DNA of 64,000 nt from Dictyophora rubrovolvata. Its lineage: Eukaryota; Basidiomycota; Agaricomycetes; Phallales; Phallaceae. A program made the translations under genes and the position numbers. The notes beneath the pieces are model-generated. The model saw only the letters and a list, made by a program, of their open reading frames with translations, did no database searches and was not told the origin of the DNA. The stretch is taken from contig CP114121.1 in the NCBI GenBank assembly GCA_029959195.1, positions 2,046,001 to 2,110,000 on the forward strand, given 5' to 3'. Shown piece by piece: positions 36,031 through 48,010 of this stretch (positions are counted from its first letter, which is position 1; each line of letters opens with the position of its first letter).

Positions 36031-37085
36031 AGCGGTCGGTGGTTCCCAACAGAGGGAACGGCTTCATCAGACCGTGTCAGGTTTCCCTTGTCACACCGCT
36101 AGACTAAAAATAAATTGATGTCGCGCGGTTTCCAGCGTTCCGAGGAATTAAGATAGACCAAAGTGAGCGAACTTTATTAAAGGTATAGGTTATAAGAACA
36201 TGCGAAACGGAATGGAAAGAAAGATTGTATTGTACCGTATTGAGAACAAAGAAAGAAATGTATGGAGACTTATAAATAGGAGAAGAGGAAAGGCCAGCGG
36301 AAGAGGGGCAATCCAATACTTACCCGTCACTTCCGCGCTCTACCCAAATATTCCAAGAAATTATCCTTCTTACCCCAATGATGACCCACAGTATCCGCAC
36401 CCGCCGCCATCGTCGTATCCCGCTCCTGCAAGATAACCAGTTGCACCGTACCAGCACTCCCAGCTTCAACCGACGTATCCCTCCCCATATACTGCACACC
36501 ACAATCTGCAAAACCACTCAATAAACACTGCAGCGCCCTCATTTTCACTTCGATACACCTACTATCCTTACCGTCCTCTTACAACTCGAATCAACTTTGC
36601 TATTTCTTGTATATGTACGTGTCTGATCTTATCTTAGTGTTTAAACGCGAGCGTTTATCTGATCGGCGAGTCAGAGCGCCCGTTTTTTCCACATGACACC
36701 CCCACTCGTGCTAAGGCCGCGGTCATGACTTGCAGAGATTCGGGGGCCCTGTCTCAGTCGCCGTCAGCAATGTCTCAACCATCGAGGTTGATAAACCGAG
36801 ACGGCGACTTCGTCTCCCTCTAGCCCTTCTTTCACGCTCTTCTGCCTAACTAAAGCTCAGTGCTGTTGTCTTTTTTCATTACCCTGCACGCCACTACCTT
36901 GTTATTGTTTCTGTCCTCTTCACTCTTTGTTTATCTTAATTCCTCGGAATGCTGGAAATCAATTTACTTTTAGTGTTTTAGTCTAGCGGTGTGACGAGGG
37001 ACCCCTCTGCTTTGGGCCAACCCTGACACGGTCTCATCAGACCAGGACCTCTGTTTTGCCGAATGGGAACGATCGACTGTAAACC
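36031..37085. repeat. Imperfect inverted repeat pair flanking a ~0.75-kb core
   Basis: The left arm (about 36031-36165) and the reverse complement of the right arm (about 36918-37085) align with small gaps. Shared blocks include AACAGAGG, AGACCGTGTCAGG, GTCACACCGCTAGACTAAAA, TAAATTGAT and TTCCGAGGAATTAAGATA. On the left arm (+) and the right arm (-) a short frame ends in nearly the same peptide (MRPCQ/IRPCQ ... SLVTPLD then TAA). This could be an inverted gene-fragment duplication or a non-autonomous DNA element with long terminal inverted repeats; no clear target-site duplication was seen. Confidence 0.6.
36170..36910. other. Core between inverted-repeat arms
   Basis: This core has a TATA-like TATAAATAGG (about 36269-36278). 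A proline/tyrosine-rich frame (36330-36600, for example NYPSYPNDDPQYPHPPPSSY) is interrupted by one in-frame TAA near 36437. A perfect 10-bp inverted repeat (AGTCGCCGTC at 36756-36765 and GACGGCGACT at 36800-36809) encloses a 17-codon ORF starting at 36771. No function can be assigned. Confidence 0.4.
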
Positions 37086-37205
37086 TTCGGGTTTAGGGGC
37101 TTTACCTTTAGGCGGGCTACTGCATAGCGTAACTGGCCCAGGCTTTTGAATATGCTCAGGTATATAAGGAGTCTTAAACATCGAACTGCCCCACTTCCGA
37201 GTCAT
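36978..37205 (-). CDS. Hypothetical 75-residue ORF in the right inverted-repeat arm (doubtful)
   Basis: This short frame begins MTRKWGSSMFKTPYIPEHIQ and ends SLVTPLD. Its C-terminal part is repeated in the left arm of the inverted repeat. It overlaps the likely promoter of the divergent EthD gene (start codons 23 nt apart; a TATATAAG lies inside it), which argues against it being a true gene. It resembles no known protein. Confidence 0.25.
   Translation of the reverse strand: MTRKWGSSMFKTPYIPEHIQKPGPVTLCSSPPKGKAPKPEGLQSIVPIRQNRGPGLMRPCQGWPKAEGSLVTPLD
37161..37168 (+). promoter_or_regulatory. TATA-like element (TATATAAG) before EthD gene
   Basis: TATATAAG lies about 66 bp upstream of the EthD-protein ATG, a normal fungal spacing. 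Confidence 0.4.
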
Positions 37206-37228
37206 TAGCTCTGTAACCTATTCGTAAA

Positions 37229-37759
37229 ATGACTGTCCGTGTCTTACTTCTGTTGAAACGGCGAGCGGATTTGTCTCAAGAGGCGTTTGCTGAATATTGG
37301 TACGGGTAAAGTTGGAGACTTCAATGTACTAAAGCTCTCCCTCAGGAACAAAGTTCATGTCCCTATTGTGTGCGGGGTTGAAGCAGTCAAAAATCATTTT
37401 CTTAAATACAGTCAAGTACGTCTTGACTCTTTTCCGTAGACGTGACTCCGTATTTATTATACCCGTCTAGTTCCATGTTGTCTCAGCTTATAACGAGTTA
37501 CTGAAGAAAGACGGGGCAGCCCTCGCTCCATATGACGGTGCTGTAGAGTTTGAAGTGGAAGACATGAATGATTTCCTTACAGTGATCCGAAGCACGGAGT
37601 ATCGTGAGGTATGTTCAATGTGTCGCTGAATTTATGTCGCCGCTTATCAAGGATTCTTGCTAGAAAATATTACCAGATGGTCTGAACTTTCTAGATTTGG
37701 ATTCTATGGTATTTTTGGCAGGCGAAGGTCAGGTGAAACTGTTTGGCCAGGGGGCATAA
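37229..37759 (+). CDS. EthD-domain protein
   Basis: This is a small protein of about 120 residues in four exons. The spliced sequence is MTVRVLLLLKRRADLSQEAF, AEYWNKVHVPIVCGVEAVKN, HFLKYSQFHVVSAYNELLKK, then DGAAL ... YDGAVEFEVEDMNDFLTVIR and LDLDSMVFLAGEGQVKLFGQ. The start (VLLLLKRRADLSQEAFAEYW) and the pattern YDGAVEFEVEDMNDFL fit the EthD/dimeric alpha-beta barrel family. That family in fungi includes small enzymes or ligand-binding proteins linked to degradation and polyketide pathways; the substrate here is unknown. Introns are near 37304-37346, 37416-37470 and 37608-37664. A TATATAAG about 66 bp upstream supports this start. Confidence 0.75.
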
Positions 37760-37843
37760 CATTGTATTGTATTTAACTGGTTTAACTGAAAAATATTCTT
37801 TTCGCACTATTCATATACGGATACTTCCACAACAAATCCGATA

Positions 37844-38120
37844 TCATACAAGCTCTCGTCCAACAGGTCCCTTCAATACGTTCTCGCTCGTCTTCCACAG
37901 CTGTTTAGCAAGGTCCGGATTGTTGGCATTTTGGCTTGTTTGCCAAATAACGCCGAAGGACATTAAATATTGGCCTTTATGTTTCTCGTTTTCTTCACAT
38001 AGGACGGGGCTTGAAGCTGCAAAAAAAGAGGGGTAATGGCGCCTTCCCCTGGAGTGAGACCTTCCCTCTTTTTTTCGCGATCTCAAGATTGCCTTCAACC
38101 AGCTTCATTATCCCATCTGG
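37844..38120 (-). pseudogene. Decayed short-chain dehydrogenase/reductase, C-terminal remnant
   Basis: The minus strand carries the C-terminal end of an SDR oxidoreductase: GLTPGEGAIT, then FFAASSPVLCEENEKHKGQY, then LMSFGVIWQTSQNANNPDLA and KQLWKTSENVLKG. This matches the usual 'TPEEGA..PLYAATSPEV...GKYL.P......A.DP.LA..LW..SE' ending. The GEGAIT and FFAASSP parts lie in different frames, separated by a run of seven T (one base short of the frame), and a stop precedes the upstream part. No Rossmann motif (TGxxxGIG) or catalytic YxxxK was found upstream. It is therefore a fragment of a host gene. A gene with unusual splicing cannot be fully excluded. Confidence 0.6.
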
Positions 38121-39521
38121 ACTCACATGAACAAGAGATGACGATCCCGTTTGATCCAGGTCAATGCATGGCGCCCATTCGCTGTGTATATTGAACGATA
38201 ATGGGCTAGCCGCTAGCAGACTGACACCGAGCCAAATTGCTAAAGCCATGGTTTGTTTGAATAAGACCGGATTGGTCAAATTACAGGAAACTTGCTTAGC
38301 TTTAGGCTTTAGGCTTTACAGGTGGACCCCAGGTGACAAGGACGACTCTTGAGGGCTATGTAAGAGCGAGATCATGTGTTAGGGCAAAAATCGACTCCCT
38401 CGCAACCGGTCGAAAGAGCGGCGTCGAGTTTTGAATTGCGGCACAGAAATTTTCGTTATGTACTTTTATGGTTGGTAGACGCTGTAAAATTGTAGCGAAT
38501 GCGCTGTGTTTCATTATGCGGTGGCCCTTGATGCTGTTCTGTTTGTCGCCCTGAGATGGAAATGCCTGATCCGGAGGGCCTGGCAGGTGCCCGTGAACTC
38601 GACAGCCGAGTTCGGACGAAATTTGTACGATTTTTAGTAGACAACCAAATTTTGGATCTATTTTTGCGTTTTGCTACGAGAATCTTAGTCCTATATAAGG
38701 TTACTTGGCCGACGAGCTGGAGGCGTCCCTAAAGGTTTATCTATGAGGTTATATATGCACCTTCAAGTTTGAGGGAAAGCATTTGAGAAAGTGTTCAAGG
38801 TTATTGGTTTGCTTTTTTAGATATCTTCCGGAAGTTGACATCGCCATGAGTCGACTAACCAGAAAAGGTTTCGAATAAATTTGAGCTGAAAAAAGGCACT
38901 AGCTTGAAGGTGAACGTAAAGGGTTTGGGAATTGGCGTGATTCCCATTCATTCGCAGTTCTACTAGGAATGACAGGTTGAGATGTGGAGCCTTGTACTGC
39001 TGGCGTACAAGACATTGCGTTATCGAGTATTAGGCCATATGTATATGCAGTTTCAAATTGATTAAGGTGTCTGTCACTTGCGACTCTAGTGCGACTTGGC
39101 ATGAAATGTAAACTAGTAGATGATTATCTCATGCATTGACGTCATCCACTCAGCGCACTACGAGGAGCTCATTTTCTTTGACTATGAATCGGACCAAACA
39201 TGTATCTAGTTTTTAGTATTGTCGGCACGTGAGCTGAGAAAAAAAAGAAGCACAGGCGGGATCTACACGAAATGTGCACACATGTGTTTTTGGTCCTTTT
39301 CCGCTGGATGATCAGTGTTATGTTATTGAGCGGTCGTCGGTTTCGGCCCAAAATTCATGCTTGAGAGGCCAAAGTTGCTCCGGGTTTGGTCGAATTCAAT
39401 ACGGACTGGCCCCGCATTCCCCCGACTACTCCGCCCCCGATTTGTCACCTTAAATAGCGCCCCAGTTCTAACCACCAGACAGCTCTTCAGCTTCATCCCC
39501 TCCTCGCTCCTCCTCTCAACT
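38121..39521. other. Upstream region of PCK1, no gene recognised
   Basis: This 1.4-kb region contains a short TTTAGGC tandem (38302-38320), a TTAAATAG TATA-like element about 70 bp before the PCK1 start (about 39450), and no conserved coding block. Frames of 60-67 residues are present on the minus strand only. Confidence 0.45.
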
Positions 39522-41584
39522 ATGGTCCACCCGCTTTCACATCACGTCCTTCATACTCCCTACATCACTCCCCAAATCCTCCACACAAAGTATGCACATG
39601 TCCCAGAGAACGATGCTCCTAATCGCTGTATGCACTTCTTTCCTGAACCCTACGACGTCATGACTCATTTCACTTTTTTTCACGAACAGTTCTAGGCCAG
39701 GATTTGGAGCACTTTTCTCAAGCTGGCTTTGACATGGACAAGATCCATCTCAAACGCAATGCCCCTCCGGCTGCACTCTATGAAGACGCCATTCGATACG
39801 AAGGTGCTATCATCTCCTCCACCGGTGCCCTCATCAACTTTTCCGGCAAGAAAACAGGCCGCAGTCCAAAAGACAAGCGTATCGTTTACGAGGAATTCAG
39901 CAAGGATCGCATCTGGTGGGGTTCAGTCAACATTAAAATCGACGAACGTGAGTCAGGCGAAAAAAAAAATTCTTCTCGCTTGCCCAATATTAGCACTCAC
40001 GTGACCTCCACTCATCTCATTTCCCATTTTCAATTTTCGTTTTTTTTTTCGAATTCTAATCTCAATTCTAATTATAGACACATTTGAAATTAACCGCGAA
40101 AGAGCTATTGATTATCTGAATACTCGCGAGAACGTATATGTCTTTGATGGCTTCGCCGGCTGGGATCCTAAATACCGTATTAAAGTCCGGGTTATTTGTG
40201 CCAGAGCCTACCATGCTCTCTTCATGCACAACATGCTTATTCGCCCCACCGAGGAAGAATTGGCAAACTTTGGAGAACCAGATTTTATCATCTACAACGC
40301 CGGTCAATTTCCTGCCAATCGTTTCACCAAGGGTATGAGCTCCACAACTTCCGTCGAGATCAACTTTAAACGTATGGAAATGGTCATCCTTGGTACCGAG
40401 TATGCCGGAGAGATGAAGAAGGGTATCTTCTCTGTAATGCACTATCTCCAACCCGTTAGATTCAAGCAATTGTCTCTCCACTCTTCTGCCAATGTCGGCA
40501 TGGAAAAAGGAGACGTTACTCTATTTTTCGGACTGTCCGGAACAGGAAAAACGTCAGTAAATACACCACCACCACCATCATCATCACATGCTCTAAGATC
40601 CGTTCTTTGCTCACACCCCTCTTTTTCTTTTTCTGTAGAACATTGTCCGCCGATCCCCGCCGTCAGTTAATAGGAGATGACGAGCACGTCTGGTCCGAAT
40701 CAGGTGTCTTCAACATCGAAGGTGGCTGTTATGCCAAATGTATTAATCTTTCTCGCGAGAAAGAACCGGAAATCTTCGATGCCGTTCGATTCGGATCTAT
40801 CCTTGAAAACGTAGTCTACAACCCCATTTCTCGAGTATCCGATTACGACGACGTCAGCATTACCGAGAACACTCGATGTGCCTATCCCATCGAGTATATA
40901 CCCAATGCTCGTATTCCCTGCGTTGTCAACTCCCAACCGAAGAATATTATAATGTTGACTTGTGACGCGTACGGTGTGCTACCCCCTGTGTCTAAATTAT
41001 CTCCAGAACAAGCGAGTTATCATTTCTTAGCTGGCTACACATCGTACGTCGCCGTCTCAAATTCATAAATAATCTGTTTTTTTCTTTCTTTCTTTTAACC
41101 GCCTTTTTTTTTGCACAGAAAGACACCAGGAACAGAAGACGGCGTTCTAGAACCCATACCAACCTTCTCAACATGTTACTCCGCCCCATTTATCGTCCTG
41201 CACCCCTCAGAATACGCAACCATGCTCGCCGAGCGCATGGCAAAACATAACGTCGACTGCTGGCTCATCAACACAGGCTGGACAGGCGGCAAATACGGAA
41301 CAGGCAAACGCTGCCCACTCAAATACACCCGAGCCATCGTCGACGCCGTACATGACGGTTCGCTCGCTCAAGCCGAATATGAACATTTTCCGACTTTTAA
41401 TTTGAAGATTCCAACGGCTGTTAATAATGTGCCGAAAGAGTTGTTGAACCCTAGACGTGCTTGGAAGGATGGGGAGGCTTTTGAGAGGGAGGTTCGTAAG
41501 CTTGCGGCCATGTTTCAGAAAGCGTTTGCGTTGTATGAGAAGAATGTCGATGAGAAGGTTAGACTTGCGGGTCCTTCATTATGA
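39522..41584 (+). CDS. PCK1: Phosphoenolpyruvate carboxykinase (ATP)
   Basis: This enzyme makes PEP from oxaloacetate and ATP, the committed step of gluconeogenesis, in the cytosol. Diagnostic blocks: [66 protein letters not shown], the PEPCK-specific P-loop [51 protein letters not shown] and [15 protein letters not shown]. Introns lie near 39632-39692, 39949-40077, 40549-40638 (inside the P-loop at GKT/TLS) and 41043-41119. The first donor (CGCT|GTATGC) is chosen because it joins the leader [17 protein letters not shown]... in phase with [10 protein letters not shown]. The last two exons are more GC-rich and C-biased at third positions than neighbouring genes, as expected for a highly expressed gene. 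The protein is full length, about 560 residues. Confidence 0.95.
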
Positions 41585-41966
41585 AATGAAGAAAAAAAAA
41601 CGAGAATGTCTAGAAGAGTTGTCGTTTTTTTTTTGTTAGTTTATATATGTACTTTTTGTAGAGTGCTTTCTCTTCCTCGTTTCATGATACGCTTATCTAG
41701 GAGCATTTTAGTAGCAATCGAGTAATAATTGTGTCTATGTGTAAATATATTGTTTTTGGACTTTTTATCTCTCTCTATAATAGGTGATGCGAGGTTGAGT
41801 CTAACGGCAACTTCCCAGCAGGAAATACATATAATGCTACATTTGCTTTGGCGCGTACATCAAGATCTACAATAGTAATATACAACAATGACAGCAAAAC
41901 AACAAAAAGGGAAAAGAAAAAGAAATAAAACACAACCAAGACAGAAAACCCCAGAGAAGAATTCAT
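41585..41966. other. Convergent intergenic region
   Basis: This 382-bp gap between the PCK1 stop and the MED12 stop is rich in T on the PCK1 side and A on the MED12 side, as expected for 3' untranslated regions. Confidence 0.5.
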
Positions 41967-44900
41967 TCATTTCTTTTTTGTTTTCCCTCTCCCCGTACCC
42001 GACCCTCTAGGTCGTCCACGTCTCGCAACCGAAGCACCACGAACAACAACCCCGCCTGTTCCCCCTCCCGCTCCTCCTCCTCCTCCTGACCCATCAAATT
42101 CACTAGCAGTCAAAGACGACGATCCCCCAGGTGAAGCTTTCCGTTTCCCTCCCACGTGCGGTACGGCTGCTGCTGCAGTTGTTGTTGTCGCAGCCGCGGA
42201 GTCTGCAGCCCCCCCGCTACCAACGACCGAAGTATCTCCATGTACGGAGGATCGTCCACGACTCGACGTCGAGAGTACTGACCCTGCTCTATGCCCCTGC
42301 CGCTGTTGTTGCTGTTGTTGTCCCTGCTGCTGAAGTGTTCGGGCAGAACCCGTCGAGCTGCGATGTGAACGGATAGTTGGGGCAGGTGAAGATCCACCAG
42401 AACCGGGAATACCTAATTGTGATGATCCCGTCCCCAATGTCACATCCACAGCACCAGCAGCGTCATCTTTCCCTTCACTATTATTATACTCCCCGGAATG
42501 TGAAAGATCAGCTTTACAATCATCCACTCTAGACTCTCTCCAGTCTCGCTCGAACATGCTGTCAGACGCTAATCCATCTTGAAGTTGTCTCGCGACTGCA
42601 GCTTCTCGAGCCCGAGTTTCCGGTAATTCTCCAATCACACGTTCCCCTGTCGGACGCGCCCCAAATAACTCTAGAGGTATCGAAGAGTTATTCTTCAGCT
42701 CGGGCTTTTCACGAGTGAGTTTGGATGTTGAAACGGGCGGTTCGATGCTCTCGGCCCATTCCCAAGGATTATTTTGAACTTCGTTACCTATAACAAGGGA
42801 ACCAGAGGAATCTGTCCATGCATACCGCAGGTTCTGAACATAGGTGTCATCTGGAACAAAAGACAAAAGAGAAGTGAGACGACGCCGTTGTAAGCTTGAC
42901 ATCTCAGTTGGTAGATCTGAATGATTAATGTTAGGGGTATATTGGAACAAGTCAATAGTTAAAGCTTTGGAATCTCGTGGGATTTCTGAAGGGGGAAAAG
43001 AAACGTGATCAGAAAGTGAAAATTGAAGAGCCGAAAAAAATGTTACCGTCGAATAGAACAAACGCAGTGTCGAGTAACACATCGAACGCAATGGAATTGG
43101 CCATTATACCACAACTGTACCTCTGTCAATAATTTCAGCCCCACAAGAAGAAAAAAAGATCTAAACACGTAATGACGACATACAATAGCCAGTTTGAGAA
43201 TGGACACCAAAACCTCAGATACATTGTCTTTCAGGCGACGTGTCCAAGCCCCCGGTAAACATAAATCGAATTGCCACAGCCGCGCAATGATAACCACCAG
43301 ATCCGTAATATCGTCTGAGGCATGACTGGCAAGGGTGTATTGTTCCAGCTTTTGTGTAACGGTTTTGACGACTTCAACAAACGCGTCTTGGACGTCGGCT
43401 TCCAGTGTAGGAAGCCCAGACGGATCCGCCCGAAGAGGTTGAAGAATGCTACAGATCAGGTGCAAAGCTTCTCCTACATTGTGAAGCGATTTGCGAATTG
43501 ATGGTGTAGATGATAAGTCTTCCAGTTCCTTGAACAGTTCAGTTATGCGTTGTAATCCACTGTTGATAAGCTATGAAAAGAAAAGAAAGACATTTTATTG
43601 GATTCAAGCGCGTAAAGGGGGGAGCAAACCTTGCACGCGACAATACCGCTTATGCCTCTTAACATATCAGCGATTAAATCCGTTTCTTCTGAGCTCAAAG
43701 GTTGCCCGAAGAAACTGGATCCAAACTCGTACAAGTCTTTACTGGCGTCCTCCTTCAATTGAGGATCGCGGAGATTAGCGCCTAATGAACGTAAAGCGAG
43801 TTGTAATTCGATTGCAGTTCGGGCATATCTCCATGGACTAAGGAAAGACGAAAGTGTTCGCCAATCGAACGCGCTGACTTGTAGCACCCCTGAACAATTG
43901 ACATCATAAACACAGCTCGACTAAAGGGATAAAGAAAAGGACTAGACGAACAGGGTTTTGAATCGCTTAAAATTTGTTGAAGTGCATTTCCAAGATGCCG
44001 TTCGCACTCCTGGGGCAGAGACTGAGAATCTGGATCATACCAGAACGCCCTGGAAACCATTTCCAAATTCCGAAACGCCACCATACGGAATGTTGGGTCT
44101 TTGCTGACAGCAACGCGAAGCTGAGAAACGACCTGGCACAGATCTTCTTCAATGCCCGCTGCGTGTTCAAGAGTCACCAATCCAGTTAAAGCTTTCACTA
44201 GCAGACTAAAATTTTCATCGACATATATAGCACGACGACGCGTTTGTAACTTTTGAATCTCCTCGAGTCGGGTACTAGTCAGCTCAATACCATCGAAATT
44301 CGGAACGAGAAGTTGTGAAGCGATCGTGATGGTGTATCGAAGCATAACCGAGCGATTGGGATGAGTAGAGATGCAAGCCTCCCAAATAGGATACACAATT
44401 CCTTTCATCACGTTCGGAGCCGTTAAGACATCCTTAGCAACCAAATCAAGAATAATAGTGGTCATAGCGGACCACATTTCATTGTCGAACTGTCTGAGCT
44501 CGGTCTTGCCTGGTCCAGTCGCCCATTGGAAAACCAGTTGATCGAATGAACTAGGTAATAGATGTTGATCTATGTCCCAGAGAAATTGTGCATATCGTCG
44601 GACACAGATTCTACGACTGTCCACATCCATATCGGCAGACTGAAGTTCTCGTAAGGCCTCCAGCGTATTCTGCCAGACTTCTTGTACCCAAGTCGGCGAA
44701 GAGGCATGTCGCATCCAGATACTAGTCGCGAGACTAGTGTCATCCTCTCGCAAGAGCATGGAAATCCGAGCGAGAATCCCAGGTTCGCGTTGACCAGAGA
44801 TAAGTGGTGGAACAAGGCCCTACGTTCTGTTTGAAAAAAGAGAGAGAGACAACAAGGAAAAAAGAACTAACGTGCATCAACGCCGCTGCATCTTCGTTAA

Positions 44901-47867
44901 TCCGATTTTTGGCCTCAGGTGTCATTGCAGAATGTTCAATATATTCGATAAGAAAACACAGAAGTGGCCGGCTATGAGCTTGCTTCGAATTCCAATTCCA
45001 TGCCTCGTGAGCAGCGCACAAAGCATCTACCAATACTCCATGCGCGTCCATGCAGGTCCAAATGTCAGTATATCGCCGTAGAGTGTCTATGATAGCACTC
45101 AGAAGCTCCGGAGTTGACACAATCGCCAATAGTTTAATGTTCACCTAAATGAACGTTAACGTGGGGTCATCAAATCGGCACGACACACACATTCAAGAGG
45201 ATACGATATGTCTTCAGTAAGGTCAGAATATGCATGATGGTATAATAGGTCTGCGGGTTTATCACGTCGCCGCCATTGATGGGGCTAAAGAGAATTTTAA
45301 AAAAGCAGTACATCCCAACAGTCTTATGCTTACCGTTTGATATGTTTCTCAAAAATAGGGTATAGCCAGTGCTGCAAAACACGGATATGCTCATAACGAG
45401 TACCTGACGGAAAAACTTCAGGCTGGAAGGGTATAGGGTCATCGAGAGGTAATGGCGCTCCTAAATGTATATAAGGAATCGATCACACTTGCAAAAAAAA
45501 AACATACCCCCAAAGAATTCGGGTAAACATGCCCTTAATAACCGACGAAGTTCTTTTTCGTTGACTTCTTCGGGAGGGGTTCTACATGAAATGCCGTATA
45601 GTGAAACCTTCCTCTGGTTTATTAATGCTGCGTTAGGATCAAGAAGTGGAAGATATTTTAGTAAAGGACGATGGCGCGATGGAGGATCCTGCTAACAAAT
45701 GAGCAAAGAAATAATACGACCACGAAAGTTGCCAAACCTGGTTAACAAGCAGACCCCTCTCACCACGAGCAATGAGCCGATGCAGATATTTGCTATAGGA
45801 GAATGTCCCCTTATAAATCAGTTGACCAAATGTGATAGTAATTGCAGAAAGGTTGTTTGAATTTGTAACGACATCCGAGGTATCCAGCCACTCGAATAAC
45901 TTGTTTTGAATGATTTCCTCAGGAGAAGACAAGCCACGGCGTATTGCCCTATCTTCCATACGATGCATCCATATTGATAGTAAAGATGCGACAGCATAAG
46001 GTCTGTGGTCGCCATACTGATGTGACGTTATACTCCAAGTAAGAAGCATGTTCAACTTGGTAGAAAACGAATCCATATCATCGAACGAGGTATCTAGAAT
46101 CGTAATCGAGGAAAGGTTGGTAGTTTCTGTGAAAGAATTGAGAAGCTGGAAAATGATAAGTGGCGTTCGAGACCAAGGCCGAGCAACAGGATAAACCTTG
46201 ATATCGCTCATCGTAAACTTGGTTTTGGCGGTGGCTCGCTCGGGGATGATATGAAACAACAAAGCAGCGTTACGACGAGCCACGTCGTCTAAGTCATTTT
46301 CAATTGCTGATTCCCATTCGCTCCGGTTCGGTGCTGCTGAAAATGGGTAGTCGCGTAAGATCTGTGTCGTCATAGACGAATACGTCAACCAATTCTTGGG
46401 ATTGATGAAATAATCCGGATTGTAAATAAACATTCTCTGGAGTCAATTTTAAGCTTATAAGTATTGAAACAGTATATTGTAAAAACGCACGCACTTGTAA
46501 AAGGCTCTGCAGAGCAATGTTTAATGAAGTTAAATGTTCGCTACCCGTAGATACTTGAATCTAGGAAGGAATAAACTGACGCTTTTTTGAAGTACAATTA
46601 CAACTTACCTCTGCTAATTTTACTAGGCAACCATCAATCAAGGCTCTTTGTAAAGCACGGTATGGAAGCATTCCCTCGAGATATTCATCCGTTATTCGTG
46701 CGACGAATATTGCTTGCGCAAGATTTGATGATTGCATTTGCTGTGCTAACCAGGATAGAAAAATCGCATGGTCAACCAGCGACTCGGCATAGAATTCGCG
46801 TAAAAGGTCGAGACTGTTCAGTGGCTCTCTGTATAGCTCAACAACTTAAAATACGTGGTTGAACCTACCAATATGAGAATTTAGAAACCCATTTATCCCG
46901 AGTCTCAGGATCATTGAGAACTCGCTTAAACGTTTGCTTGATATTTAACCCAAGTCTTGCCGCACTGGGCAATGCGACTTCTGCTAAAAGCTTCTTAAGA
47001 TAACCAGTGACCACGTTAGCCCATTCAATGCTGTATTGAGTAGGGTTATAATTTGGCCGATTTCGCATTCCTTGCTATATTTGGAATAAGAGAATATGGG
47101 ACAGGGGAGGAACTACGAATGGTAAAAAAACATACTATTTCATTCCCTCCCAAGCCCCGGACATACCAGACTGCACGGGATATAGGAACTTTGTTATCTT
47201 GCAACAAAACCAACAAATCGTGCCCTTTGGCGTGTGGTATCTTATCGCCAATAGTATGTAAAGGAACCTCAGGGTTGAAGAAATCTGTCTGCCACGACTG
47301 CCTGCGCATTTCGCTGAGAGTTATCCGCTGAGGAGGTTTATAGACATGATCTCTGAATTTAAATTAGATCAGATGAATCTTTATAAGACGAACAAGCGTA
47401 CGGTAATTGTGCATTATTCTCGGCACGGCGAACCAGAACTTGATTCATGAGCTCATTCAAATCTGACAGGGCATTATGGTTCAGGATACGATCTTTGACT
47501 GAAGCTAATGACGAGAAATGTTCTGCCTAGAATAATGTGGAAGCACCAGTATATGCTCAATCTGTAGAACGGCCTCCATAAGTTAATTGAACGTACTCCC
47601 ATAGTCTGCGCACTATAGCCATGTTTGACATTTGAATCCGAGAGCAAATCCTCGGGCTGATCAGGCTTTGGAGGAAAGAAGCCATGAAATCCTACGCAAT
47701 TTCAGAACTTGCCAGTCAGCTCTAATGAACAGGGCTCTCTCGGAATCGGCGCGAGTTTACGTACCGAGGTCTGCGCTGTTATGTGCCGCCGACAACCACT
47801 GGGGTGGCTCAGCATGATATTTTTTCATGGGTTCGCTCACTTCGCCACTGCGAGGCATGTGAAGCAT
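41967..47867 (-). CDS. MED12: Mediator complex subunit Med12 (Srb8)
   Basis: This is a subunit of the Mediator CDK8 kinase module, which modulates RNA polymerase II transcription. The N-terminus (KKYHAEPPQWLSAAHNSADL, then GFHGFFPPKPDQPEDLLSD and GYSAQT) and the Med12 core RITLSEMRRQSWQTDFFNPE, VPLHTIGDKIPHAKGHDLL, PISRAVWYVRGLGGNEI are diagnostic; this core activates CDK8 via cyclin C. The long alpha-helical middle contains NYNPTQYSIEWANVVTGYLK and RPYAVASLLSIWMHRMEDRA. The C-terminal exon is low complexity: Gln-rich (TLQQQGQQQQQQRQGH) and Gly-rich, ending in an AT-hook-like basic tail ARRGRPRGSGTGRGKTKKK. The gene has more than ten short introns. Three in-frame ATGs lie at 47867, 47858 and 47828; the first is used here. 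No disruption was found. Confidence 0.9.
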
Positions 47868-48010
47868 GAAATAAAGATAAGAACGAAGCGACACCTTTAT
47901 AGCAGAAGGCGCGCGAACCCAATTGGAATTCTAAAGTTCATTTGTTTGTTTTGTCACCACGCGTCTAAATTTGGGAACTTGCCCGTCACGTTCCCCGTTG
48001 TTCAAATCCG

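Noticed and set aside
38302-38325. Telomere-like TTTAGGC repeat
   Set aside because: Only about two and a half units, interstitial, and not the TTAGGG form used by most fungi.
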